A DNA stretch of 64,000 bases from Actinoallomurus soli (GTDB lineage Bacteria; Actinomycetota; Actinomycetes; Streptosporangiales; Streptosporangiaceae): positions 992,001 to 1,056,000 of the forward strand of contig NZ_JAMXMV010000001.1 in assembly GCF_024055715.1 (NCBI RefSeq), read 5' to 3'. The translations under genes and the position numbers were made by a program. This document shows, one piece after another, positions 34,867-42,337 of the stretch (position 1 is its first letter; every line of letters begins with the position of its first letter). The notes under the pieces are model-generated. The model had not been told where the DNA came from and did not search any database. It saw only the letters and a list, made by a program, of their open reading frames with translations.

Positions 34867-35293
34867 CTATTCGTGCCACGCGCTCTCCTCCGAGTCCTCG
34901 TCATCGAGCAGGGTTCGTAGCCGGACCAGTGGCCCCAACGCCCGCCCCGCCGACTCGGTGATCGGCGTCGAGCGCCTCACCGCCGATCAGCTGCCGCAAA
35001 CGCCTGAACACTGTGCGCGCCGTCTCCCTGAGAGGTTGATGAGGAGGCGCAGGCTACCGCTCGACGCGTCGGATCTTGGGGCGGGCCCGGAGGGGGCGGC
35101 CATGGTGTCACCGGACCAGGCGGACGTATGGGGTCACCGCACTAGCGGGGAGCATCCTCCGCGCAAAGATCGGCCAACTGCGATGGCGGATCCGTTCACC
35201 GCCGACGCCGGGATGATTCGCTTCCCTCGCATCCCGTCGCCCGAAGACATCGACCGGATCGCGAAATCTCCGCATAATCGACGAAAGGCTCTC
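34867..35293. other. Gene-poor spacer with a possible decayed coding fragment
   Basis: This 427-base gap holds no intact gene. On the minus strand, a frame ending at TAG 34867-34869 reads ESAGRALGPLVRLRTLLDDE, then DSEESAWHE at its C-terminus, about 39 codons back to an in-frame stop near 34989. The adjacent frame (about 34950-35030) reads RETARTVFRRLRQLIGGEAL. Together they look like the end of a frameshifted regulator-like gene. The stretch 35235-35290 is AT-richer and probably carries the promoter of the secreted-protein gene. Confidence 0.35.
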
Positions 35294-35884
35294 ATGTCGA
35301 CGAAGTCCTTGCGCTTCCTGCCCGTGGGCCTCGCGGCCGGCTCGCTGCTGGCCGCCATGGCTCTGACCACCGCGGCGCCCGCGTCCGCCTCCCCGGCCGG
35401 GAAGCGGCAGACCGTGGTCACCGCGCTCGGCTACAACAGCACCGACTGGAGGTACCTGCAGGTGCCACCGGCGGCCGACCAGCCGCTCTTCGCCGACCGG
35501 AGTTTCGACGACAGCGGCTGGCCCTCCGGTCAGGAGGGCTTCGGGACCGTCAACCGCACGTGCAAGTGGAACAATCCCGCGAACGTCAAGACCAACTGGG
35601 CCGTCAACACGGACATCCTCGCACGTCACTGGGTGCACATCCCGCGGGACGCCCAGGAGGTCCGCATTCAGGGGACCGTGGACAACGACGCGAGCGTCTA
35701 TTTCAACGGCCATCTGCTCCAGGCCGCCAAGAGCGGCAACTGCAACGCCGGCGCCATCGACGTCGTCGTTCCGGCCAATTATCTGGACTGCTGCAACCTG
35801 CTCGCCGTCCGGGGCCACGACTACGGTCTCGCGACCTACCTCAATGTCGCGGTGACCTACGTCAAGCCGACTCCCGCCGCCTGA
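35294..35884 (+). CDS. Small secreted beta-sandwich protein (galactose-binding-like)
   Basis: ATG 35294 has GAAAGG upstream. The 196-residue product has a cleavable signal peptide (about residues 1-33, ending PASASPA). The mature domain reads WRYLQVPPAADQPLFADRSFDDSGWPSGQEGFGT, of which FDDSGWPSGQEGFG is the key part, then LARHWVHIP, VDNDASVYFNGHLLQ and LLAVRGHDYG. This is the jelly-roll pattern of galactose-binding-like domains (FDDSGW, DND-x-x-V-x-x-NG and N-x-LAV-x-x-x-D). Cys pairs (NRTCKW with GNCNAG, and DCC) may form disulfides. It probably binds carbohydrate or cell wall outside the cell. Its 3' end overlaps the convergent TetR gene by 28 bases. Confidence 0.72.
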   Translation: MSTKSLRFLPVGLAAGSLLAAMALTTAAPASASPAGKRQTVVTALGYNSTDWRYLQVPPAADQPLFADRSFDDSGWPSGQEGFGTVNRTCKWNNPANVKTNWAVNTDILARHWVHIPRDAQEVRIQGTVDNDASVYFNGHLLQAAKSGNCNAGAIDVVVPANYLDCCNLLAVRGHDYGLATYLNVAVTYVKPTPAA

Positions 35885-36483
35885 CAGGCCGCCAGGGCCA
35901 GTTCGGCGGTCTCGGCGAGCTCGGCCGCCGTGGCGCCATCACGGGCGCGTTGTGACATGCCCTGGATGACCGCCGCGAAATACGCGGCGAGGGCGCGCGG
36001 ATCGGCCGTGGCAGGCAGTTCGCCTTTTCGCTGGGCGGTCCGCAGGCGGGTCTCGAATGCGGCCAGGTTCGTGTTACGCAGGTCGCGCAGCAAGGTCGCC
36101 ACCTCCGCGTCCTGGACGGTGACGTTGGTCGCGGCGCTGATGGTCAGGCAGCCGGCCGGGTGGGAGGGGTCGGGGTAGACGGCCGCGGCCTCGCGCAGGA
36201 TACGGCGGAACGCCTCCCGGGCCGTGGGCTCCTCCTTCAGCGCGACGCCCACGAACGCGCCGGCGGGAGAGCGCCCGTAGGCCCGCACCACCTCTTTGAA
36301 CAGGCCCTTCTTGTCGCCGAACGCCACGTACAGGCTCCCGGGCCGGATGTCCATCGCCTTGGTCAGCTCGCCGATGGAGGTGGCCTCGTAGCCGTGCTCC
36401 CAGAACAACCGGGTGGCGGCCGCGAGGGCCCTCGTCCGGTCGAACGCCGGCGGCCGTCCGCGCTTCGCGCCTGCTTCACTCAC
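35857..36483 (-). CDS. TetR family regulator of the adjacent SDR gene
   Basis: The 208-residue protein has a TetR HTH (GRPPAFDRTRALAAATRLFWEHG, with residues EATSIGELTKAMDIRPGSLY as the recognition part) and a TetR_C_6-like ligand domain with HPAGCLTISAATNV. It is divergent from the SDR gene at 36571. The spacer carries a perfect 15-bp inverted repeat, the expected layout for a repressor controlling both itself and an SDR that acts on its inducer. Confidence 0.87.
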   Translation of the reverse strand: MSEAGAKRGRPPAFDRTRALAAATRLFWEHGYEATSIGELTKAMDIRPGSLYVAFGDKKGLFKEVVRAYGRSPAGAFVGVALKEEPTAREAFRRILREAAAVYPDPSHPAGCLTISAATNVTVQDAEVATLLRDLRNTNLAAFETRLRTAQRKGELPATADPRALAAYFAAVIQGMSQRARDGATAAELAETAELALAACQAAGVGLT

Positions 36484-36498
36484 GCCGTCATTTTAGAA

Positions 36499-36544
36499 GG
36501 ATCACTCAACAAACATGCTAGGGTCCCCCTTTGTTGAGTGATCC
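36499..36544. promoter_or_regulatory. Perfect 15-bp inverted repeat, TetR operator candidate
   Basis: GGATCACTCAACAAA (36499-36513) and TTTGTTGAGTGATCC (36530-36544) are exact reverse complements with a 16-base spacer. The right arm overlaps a smaller palindrome, TGAG-TGATCC-CTCA (36536-36549). The element fills the space between the divergent TetR and SDR starts. Each arm may be bound by one dimer, or the pair by two. Confidence 0.7.
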
Positions 36545-36570
36545 CTCAAGAAATAGGGGCGTACGTGGTC

Positions 36571-37344
36571 ATGGGAACAGGGGCGCTGGAAGGCAAGGTC
36601 GCGCTGGTGACCGGCGGGAGCCGGGGCATCGGGCGGGCCATCGCGGAACGACTCGCGCGTGACGGCGCGGCGGTCGCCGTCGCCTACGCCCGCGACGAGG
36701 CGGCGGCGCGTGAGACCGTCGAGCGCATCCGGAAGGACGGGGGCCGGGCCTTCGCGCTACGGGCGCAGCTGGGACGGCACGGCGACGCGGCCCACCTGTG
36801 GGCCGCCTTCGACGCCGAGGGCGGCGACCACGCGCCCGACGGGAGGCTGGACATCATCGTCAACAACGCCGGCATCGGACGCAGCGCGCCGCTGGCCTCG
36901 CTGACCGAGGACGAGTTCGACGAACTGTTCGCCGTGAACGTGCGCGCGCCGTTCTTCATCGTGCAGCAGGGGCTGACCCGCCTGCGGGACGGCGGCCGGA
37001 TCATCAACATTTCCAGCGGCGCGGCCACCCTCGCCATGCCGGAGATCATCGCCTACAGCGCCACGAAGGGCGCGCTGGACACCTTCACCCTCAACCTCGC
37101 CAAGGAACTCGGCCCCCGTGGCATCACGGTGAACTCGGTGGCTCCGGGGATCGTCGACACCGACGTCAACGCCTCCTGGCTTCGCGGCGACCCGGAGGCC
37201 GAGGCGTACGCCGCGTCCGTGGCCGCCCTGGGCCGGGTCGGGCGGCCCGAGGACATCGCCGACGTCGTGGCCTTCCTGGCCTCCGACGACGCGCGCTGGG
37301 TGACCGGCCGGGTCGTCGACGCCACGGGCGGCGCCGGGCTGTGA
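36571..37344 (+). CDS. Short-chain dehydrogenase/reductase (FabG-like)
   Basis: ATG 36571 gives 257 residues; GTG 36565 is possible. The glycine motif TGGSRGIG is at residues 14-21, NNAG near 91, catalytic Ser in INISSG, and Tyr-x3-Lys in AYSATKGAL (about 162-166). The C-terminal VTGRVVDATGGAGL is standard for NADPH-dependent 3-oxoacyl-reductase-like SDRs. It probably reduces or oxidises a small carbonyl compound that also serves as the TetR inducer. A hairpin (37354-37390) follows the stop. Confidence 0.88.
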   Translation: MGTGALEGKVALVTGGSRGIGRAIAERLARDGAAVAVAYARDEAAARETVERIRKDGGRAFALRAQLGRHGDAAHLWAAFDAEGGDHAPDGRLDIIVNNAGIGRSAPLASLTEDEFDELFAVNVRAPFFIVQQGLTRLRDGGRIINISSGAATLAMPEIIAYSATKGALDTFTLNLAKELGPRGITVNSVAPGIVDTDVNASWLRGDPEAEAYAASVAALGRVGRPEDIADVVAFLASDDARWVTGRVVDATGGAGL

Positions 37345-37353
37345 GCGCGGCCC

Positions 37354-37390
37354 CTCGTGCGGGAGTTCGTTCGGCGGCCTCCCGCACGAG
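37354..37390. terminator. Bidirectional terminator hairpin between SDR and antiporter genes
   Basis: CTCGTGCGGGAG (37354-37365) pairs perfectly over 12 bp with CTCCCGCACGAG (37379-37390); the loop is 13 bases. It lies between two convergent genes. Confidence 0.7.
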
Positions 37391-37406
37391 AGGATCCCCG
37401 GCGGCC

Positions 37407-38708
37407 CTATGCCGCCTGTGACTCGGCCGATCGCGCGGAGCGGCGGTGGGCGAGTTCGTCCGGGGACGCGGGGGCGTTCGGCAGCAGGGGGCCTGCCAGG
37501 GCCGTCGTGACCAGCGCCATCAGGACCATCATCGTGAACATCTGGCCGTCGAGGACCCCGAGGCTGACGCCGACGTTGAGGATGATCAGCTCGGTCAGGC
37601 CGCGCGTGTTCATCAGCAGGCCGAGGGTGCCGGCCTCCCGCCACGACATTCCGGTGAGCCTTCCGGGGACCGTCGCGCCCACCATCTTGCCGACGCAGGC
37701 GACGAGGACGATGGCGGCCAGTTCGATGACGCTGCGGCCGGAGAGGGCGCTGACATCGACGTTCAGGCCCGTCACGATGAAGAAGACCGGGAGCAGCACC
37801 ATGCTGATTCCGCCGAACGGCCGCTTCACGCCCTCGATGAGGACCTCGAACGGCTCGCGCGGCATGATGACGCCGAACGCGAATGCGCCGAAGATGGCGT
37901 GAATGCCGATCCACGTCGTGGCGTAGGACGACAGGAAGATCCCGGTCACCAGCATGATGACGTACAGCGGTGGCACCCGGTCGGTGACCCACGTGCGCGT
38001 CAGGTAGGCCAGCAGCGGGCGTATGAGCAGCGCCATGATCGCTACATAGACCGCCGACAGGATGCCGATCTGCACCATGTGCCCGGCGGCGCCGTTGGCG
38101 GTGACGATCGCGGCGGTCAGTGCGAGGAGGCACCAGGCGAGCACGTCGTCGACGGCCGCGCTGGCCAACGCGAGAGCACCCACGCGCGTTCCCATCATGC
38201 GGTGCTCGGTCAGCATCCGGGCGAGCACGGGGAACGCGGTGATGGACATTGCCGCACCCATGAACAGCGCGAACGCCGTGAACGACGTGTGGTGGCCCTT
38301 CACGGTCTGGTGGTGGGAGTACAGCAGTGTCGCCAGGGCGACGCCGAGACCGAAGGCGAGCGCGATCGAGCTGATCGATACCGCCCCGGCCGCGCTGCGA
38401 CGCCCCTTCAGCAGCCGTTTGTCGAACTCCCAGCCGATGCCGAACATGAAGATCAGGAGCCCGACCTGCGCGATCGCCGAGAGGTACGGCCGCGCCTCGG
38501 TCGGGAAGATGTGGGCGGTGGGGTCGCCCGGGAGGAGCCCGAGCAGGCTGGGCCCGAGCGCGATCCCGGCGATGATCTCGCCGATGACCGGTGGCTGTCT
38601 CAGATGCCGGACCAGGCGGCCGAGGATCGCTCCTACCACCAGGACAATCGCGATGTCGGCCATCACAGTCGCGATCAGCAAATCGGAATGCTGCGCAAGG
38701 CTTTTCAT
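37407..38708 (-). CDS. CPA2-family cation:proton antiporter
   Basis: ATG 38708 gives 433 residues with about 12 membrane segments. Hallmarks are LRQPPVIGEIIAGIALGPSLLG (QPPVIGEIIAGIALGPSLLG shown), FGIGWEFD, the ALASAAVDDVLAW segment with the paired acidic residues (Asp-Asp) of the ion site, and GAFAFGVIMPRE. It should exchange K+ or Na+ for H+ across the plasma membrane and lacks the TrkA-N/C regulatory domains of KefB/C. An N-terminally longer start is open but unsupported. It is a solitary gene. Confidence 0.88.
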   Translation of the reverse strand: MKSLAQHSDLLIATVMADIAIVLVVGAILGRLVRHLRQPPVIGEIIAGIALGPSLLGLLPGDPTAHIFPTEARPYLSAIAQVGLLIFMFGIGWEFDKRLLKGRRSAAGAVSISSIALAFGLGVALATLLYSHHQTVKGHHTSFTAFALFMGAAMSITAFPVLARMLTEHRMMGTRVGALALASAAVDDVLAWCLLALTAAIVTANGAAGHMVQIGILSAVYVAIMALLIRPLLAYLTRTWVTDRVPPLYVIMLVTGIFLSSYATTWIGIHAIFGAFAFGVIMPREPFEVLIEGVKRPFGGISMVLLPVFFIVTGLNVDVSALSGRSVIELAAIVLVACVGKMVGATVPGRLTGMSWREAGTLGLLMNTRGLTELIILNVGVSLGVLDGQMFTMMVLMALVTTALAGPLLPNAPASPDELAHRRSARSAESQAA

Positions 38709-38865
38709 GGAGTACTCCGTTGTCCAGGGCAAGAATTGCGGGATCACCGGATGGCGACTGCCATGATCACACGGCACCCGAAAGCACGCCATAGACCGCG
38801 GCCCCTGATCTCCTTGTTAACCGAACGTTTCGTACGGGCGTCGCTCGAACACCGACCGGAATTAA

Positions 38866-39090
38866 TCAGGGAGCCGAGACGTGAGTGCGCGACCGTTTCT
38901 CCTGCTCGAGCAGCTGCAGACTTTTACGGGCGGCTTCCGGATATCTTCGGACAAGCCGATCGAGCTGCGTGAGCTCGCACGCCGCCGTCATGGCAGGTAG
39001 TCCGAGCCGGTCGATGGCGGCGTTGAAGGCCCGCACCGACTCCAGCGCCGCCCGGGCGACCGGATCCGTGACCTCCTGCGATTCGGTCAC
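38866..39090 (-). CDS. Small hypothetical protein paired with the 101-residue protein
   Basis: GTG 39090 overlaps the stop of the upstream gene (GTGA), giving 74 residues. It is predicted to be nearly all helical (VARAALESVRAFNAAIDRLG, then LDRLVRRYPEAARKSLQLLEQE) and charged, with no Cys pair or HTH motif. I do not recognise the family. Tight coupling to the 101-residue gene, and the divergent Scr1-like regulator next to it, suggest a small-protein partner of the kind found in WhiJ/Scr1-type loci. Confidence 0.5.
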   Translation of the reverse strand: MTESQEVTDPVARAALESVRAFNAAIDRLGLPAMTAACELTQLDRLVRRYPEAARKSLQLLEQEKRSRTHVSAP

Positions 39091-39392
39091 GGCCGCCGCC
39101 TGACCGGAATGGTGACGACGTGCCGGATGGCGGCCACGAGGTCGTCGACCTCGTCCGCGGTGAGGAGGCGTGTGTGGTCGTTCCGGTCGGCGATCGGTTT
39201 GCCCCAGGACCACCAGAAGCGGAGGTTCCCGTCGGTGTCGGGGCGGCATTCGACTTCTTCGGTGAGAAAGTGGCATTGCGCAATGATTCGGACCCTCGTC
39301 CCGTACTGCTCCGCGGTCAGTCCGGCCTCCTGGCAGGCCTGCGTGAGCCACTTCGCGAATGCGCTCATCTCTTCACTCGTGTACGGCCGCAT
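39087..39392 (-). CDS. Hypothetical protein divergent from the Scr1-like regulator
   Basis: ATG 39392 gives a 101-residue product. It starts with a helical part (SEEMSAFAKWLTQACQEAGL), has a central beta region (VRIIAQCHFLTEEVECRPD and GNLRFWWSWGKPI) and ends in a helix with a basic tail. The RFWWSWG-x-PI segment recurs, to my knowledge, in small proteins encoded beside actinobacterial HTH/DUF397 genes, but no function is known. It is divergent from the Scr1-like gene across a 129-base spacer and overlaps the following small gene. Confidence 0.6.
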   Translation of the reverse strand: MRPYTSEEMSAFAKWLTQACQEAGLTAEQYGTRVRIIAQCHFLTEEVECRPDTDGNLRFWWSWGKPIADRNDHTRLLTADEVDDLVAAIRHVVTIPVRRRP

Positions 39393-39521
39393 TGACTGAT
39401 CTCCTAGCGTGTTGGTCGCGCTACCCAGCGTGGCCGTGAAGGGATATGCTGGGAAGTGCGAACCCACCGTCGCTTGTGCGTGAAGTCCCGATAGCCATTC
39501 ACACGAGGATGTGAACCCCCA

Positions 39522-40322
39522 ATGGCACCGAAACGAGAGACGGCGCTCGACGCGTGGGGTAAGGAGCTGGCCTACGCCTGCGAGGCGGCCGGCCTCACCG
39601 GCAAACAATTCGCCGAGGCGCTCCACGTCGCCCCCTCGACCGTCAGCCAGTGGATCAACGGCCGTCGCACGCCCCATCTCGACGACGTCAAGCGCTGCGA
39701 CGAGGCGCTACACACGAACGGCTACCTCGCCCGCTACTTCGAGAAGTGGGTGACGCCCGAGATCCCTACGGTGTGGACCGACCGGTGGCTGTCCGCCGAA
39801 GCCCACGCGAACATGATCCACAGCTATGACCTCGCGGTCATTCCCGGGCTGCTCCAGACTCCGGACTACGCGCGCGCGGTCATTCGGTTCAACCGGCACC
39901 TGTCGATCGAAGTCGAGGAGCTCGTACGTCGGCGAATCGATCGACAGGCAATACTCAGCGACGAGAATCCGCCGATGTGCGTCTTCGTCATCGATGAGTA
40001 TGCGCTTCGACGCACGGTGGGCGACAGCAAGGTGATGTTCGATCAATTGACCCGTGTTCGTGAGCTGGCACAGTGGCCGAACATCATCGTGAAAATAGTG
40101 CCTGCGGGCACCGAGTACTACGCGGGCGGCCCATTCATGATCGCGAAGCTGGATAGGTGCGAAATCGCGAACTTGGACACTGCTCTCAGGGGCCAGATCA
40201 TCGAGAAGCCGGAGCGGGTCGCGGAGATCTGTCGCGTCTGGGAGGATATCCGCGAGCTGGCCTTGTCGCCGAAGGACTCGCTGGCATTAATAGAGGCGGT
40301 GGTCGAAGAATGGCGGGCGTGA
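39522..40322 (+). CDS. Scr1/WhiJ-type HTH regulator with DUF5753 domain
   Basis: The 266-residue protein has an N-terminal XRE helix-turn-helix (residues 10-66; LTGKQFAEALHVAPSTVSQW, then INGRRTPHLDDV). The DUF5753 domain (about 85-262) is recognised by YDLAVIPGLLQTPDYARAV, RRIDRQAIL, VIDEYALRR and the final SLALIEAVVEEW. Proteins of this type act as antitoxin-like repressors with DUF397 partners and influence development in streptomycetes. Its stop overlaps the start of a DUF397 gene, which is frameshifted here, so the partner may be non-functional. Confidence 0.88.
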   Translation: MAPKRETALDAWGKELAYACEAAGLTGKQFAEALHVAPSTVSQWINGRRTPHLDDVKRCDEALHTNGYLARYFEKWVTPEIPTVWTDRWLSAEAHANMIHSYDLAVIPGLLQTPDYARAVIRFNRHLSIEVEELVRRRIDRQAILSDENPPMCVFVIDEYALRRTVGDSKVMFDQLTRVRELAQWPNIIVKIVPAGTEYYAGGPFMIAKLDRCEIANLDTALRGQIIEKPERVAEICRVWEDIRELALSPKDSLALIEAVVEEWRA

Positions 40323-40450
40323 CCTGGAGAAAGTCGTCCCACAGTGGCTCTAACGCTGAGCAGTGCGTCGAGGTCGCTGTTGTCGAGGAGGGAGCCGGTT
40401 GGTACGCCGGCCGCACTTGGTGGTCTCGCCTGATCCGAGGCCGGACGTGA
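40310..40450 (+). pseudogene. DUF397 protein disrupted by a frameshift
   Basis: The 46-codon frame begins inside the end of the Scr1-like gene and encodes WRKSSHSGSNAEQCVEVAVV, the canonical DUF397 N-terminal half. The remaining codons (EEGAGWYAGRTWWSRLIRGRT) do not match the family. A different frame of the same DNA, from about 40388, reads SRLVRRPHLVVSPDPRPD, very like the normal C-terminal half (R-P-x-LVVSP-x-x-W-x-x-F). A single or small indel near 40385-40405 would reconnect them. The full domain is normally about 55-70 residues. Confidence 0.6.
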
Positions 40451-40529
40451 GGCGGCCACCGCTGTGATCATGTGGGTGTGTTGACCAACGCAGGCAAGGC
40501 CTTATCGATCGCTGAATGCGGCTGAATTA

Positions 40530-41180
40530 CTAACCGGATCCTTCACCCGCGGCATGTGACCTCGTGTCGCACCTTGTCCTAGCGGGCGACGACACTGTGG
40601 CCGCCTGGGCTGAGTGCGGGCTGCGTAGCCCGTCCAGCAGGAGGGTGACGATACCGTCGGCCTCGGCCCGCCAATTGGGGCGGTCATGAGCCGCGCCGAT
40701 GCCGTGCAGCGCCATCATGACGGCGCCGGCGCCCACGTCGTCGCGAACGGCGCCATCCCGCACGGCGGCGGCCACCAGGTCGGTGACAGCCTGCTCCAGT
40801 GCCCGGCTGCCCTCGGCGAGGGCGCCCGAGCGGTCGGCCATGAGCGTGGCCAGCGTCCGGGCGAGGCCCTGGTGGGCGTCAATGTGGTCGACCATGCCGC
40901 GTAGGAAGGTCGCCAAAGCCTCCTCCGCGGGCAGCGTGGCCTGTAGCCGGCGGGCGCGGTCGCACAGTGCGGCGATCTCCCCGTGGTAGACCGCCTCGGC
41001 CAGCGCCTCCCGGGTGGGGAAGTGGCGGTACAGCGTGCCGGTGCCCACGCCGGCCAGGCGGGCGAAGTCATCGAAGCGCAGGTCGAAGAAGTCGCCGGCG
41101 TCGAATACCTCCCGGGCTGTTGCGAGCAGGGCCTCGCGCTTGCGCTGGGCGTCGGCCCGCAGCGGCTTGTCGGAAGTCAT
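40530..41180 (-). CDS. TetR family regulator of the ketopantoate-reductase-like gene
   Basis: The 216-residue protein has a TetR HTH (AQRKREALLATAREVFDAGD and FARLAGVGTGTLYRHFPTREALAEAVY) and the HIDAHQGLARTLATLM ligand-domain helix of the SCO/YbiH-like group with the GVGTGTLYRHFP recognition motif. It is divergent from the gene at 41271. The 90-base spacer contains a strong promoter and two 15-bp palindromes, so it almost certainly represses that gene and itself. The last 25 residues are polar and poorly conserved. Confidence 0.88.
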   Translation of the reverse strand: MTSDKPLRADAQRKREALLATAREVFDAGDFFDLRFDDFARLAGVGTGTLYRHFPTREALAEAVYHGEIAALCDRARRLQATLPAEEALATFLRGMVDHIDAHQGLARTLATLMADRSGALAEGSRALEQAVTDLVAAAVRDGAVRDDVGAGAVMMALHGIGAAHDRPNWRAEADGIVTLLLDGLRSPHSAQAATVSSPARTRCDTRSHAAGEGSG

Positions 41181-41193
41181 GCGCTACCTCGCG

Positions 41194-41243
41194 TTGACAA
41201 GTGGAGACGACCTCCATATTTTGAAAAGTGGAGATGATCTCCA
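41194..41243 (+). promoter_or_regulatory. Consensus promoter with twin TetR operators
   Basis: TTGACA (41194-41199) and TATTTT (41217-41222), 17 bases apart, form one of the best sigma-70-type promoters in the window and point at the gene at 41271. The palindrome TGGAGACGACCTCCA (41202-41216) sits in the spacer, and TGGAGATGATCTCCA (41229-41243) covers the start-site region, centre-to-centre 27 bp. Occupancy of both by the divergent TetR would block initiation. Confidence 0.75.
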
Positions 41244-41270
41244 GATCGATCGTACCCCACGAGGTGCAGC

Positions 41271-42236
41271 TTGAAGATCCTGATGTTCGGCCGAGGCGTG
41301 ATCGCCACCGTCTACGGCTGGGCCCTGCAACAGGCGGGACATGACGTCGAGTTCTATGTCCGGCCAGGCCGCGCGGCGACGTACGGGGACGTGGTGGACC
41401 TCGATCTGATCGATATGCGGCGCCGGGTGTGGGGGCAACGCGTCGTCGAGAAGTGGCCGGTGCGCTACCGCGAGGCGCTGGAGCCGGACCACGACTTCGA
41501 CCTGATCGTGCTCAGCGTGCCGCACCACCGGCTCGCGGAGGCGGCGGCCTTCCTGACCCCGCGTGTCGGCCAGGCCACAGTGCTGGTCTTCGGCAACATC
41601 TGGACCGAGCCGCTCGCCGCGATCGGCGCACTCCCTGTCGATCAGATCGCCTGGGGCTTTCCTCAGGCCGGTGGCGGTTTCGGCGCGGACGGCGTGCTCC
41701 GGGGGATGCTGCTGCCGTCGGTCATCTTCGGCACCCTCGGCCAGCCCCCGACCGACCGGGAGCAGGCCGTGCGCCAGGCGTTCCGCGAGGCCGGGCTCCG
41801 ACCCAAGGAGCAGTCCGACTTCCGCGGCTGGCTGTGGGTCCATTTCGTGTCGGATGCCGGTCTGCACTCGCAGGGCCTGCGGCTGGGCTCCCTCTCCAAG
41901 CTGGCCGGGGCAACGGGCGACCTGCGCGAGGGACTGCTGGCCGGCCGCGAGCTGCTGCCGCTCCTCGAGGCGCGCGGCCTTGACCTGCGACGTCACCGGG
42001 GCGGCGTGCTGCCGTTCCGTGCGCCCACCTGGCTGACGGCACCCGCGCTCGCCTGGCTGACTGCGCATGTCGCGCCGGTGCGTGTGAATTTCGCCGCGCA
42101 CTCCGACCCCGCGGCCGAGGAGCCGCGTGAGATCTGCCGGGACGCCCTGGCGGAGGCACGACGGTTGGGCATCCCGGTACCGCGGCTGGAAGCGGCGGAA
42201 CCGCACTTCGCCCGTGAGGGGACGGGCCGAACCTGA
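41271..42236 (+). CDS. Ketopantoate reductase (ApbA/PanE) family oxidoreductase
   Basis: TTG 41271 follows GAGGTG by about 6 bases. The 321-residue protein has an N-terminal Rossmann motif, KILMFGRGVIATVYG (GxGxxA-like, with Arg in place of the second residue), an NADPH-phosphate-contacting YVRPGR, and the DFDLIVLSVPHH strand. The C-terminal helical domain has SDFRGWLWVHFVSDAG, where the family's catalytic Lys is replaced or shifted. It may therefore act on another 2-keto acid or be a general NAD(P)H-dependent reductase. It is the sole gene on its transcript and is under TetR control. Confidence 0.78.
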   Translation: MKILMFGRGVIATVYGWALQQAGHDVEFYVRPGRAATYGDVVDLDLIDMRRRVWGQRVVEKWPVRYREALEPDHDFDLIVLSVPHHRLAEAAAFLTPRVGQATVLVFGNIWTEPLAAIGALPVDQIAWGFPQAGGGFGADGVLRGMLLPSVIFGTLGQPPTDREQAVRQAFREAGLRPKEQSDFRGWLWVHFVSDAGLHSQGLRLGSLSKLAGATGDLREGLLAGRELLPLLEARGLDLRRHRGGVLPFRAPTWLTAPALAWLTAHVAPVRVNFAAHSDPAAEEPREICRDALAEARRLGIPVPRLEAAEPHFAREGTGRT

Positions 42237-42258
42237 ATCCACCGCAGACCACCGTGGT

Positions 42259-42288
42259 GGCGGCCATCTACTCACAGCGGTGGCCGCC
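42259..42288. terminator. Hairpin between convergent reductase and pentapeptide-repeat genes
   Basis: GGCGGCCA (42259-42266) and TGGCCGCC (42281-42288) are perfect 8-bp arms with a 14-base loop, preceded by CCACCGTGGTGG. It is placed between convergent genes and can serve both strands. Confidence 0.6.
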
Positions 42289-42337
42289 TTACGTCCGGCC
42301 TCCGATCAGACCGAGATCACCAAGTGCGGCTGGGGCA

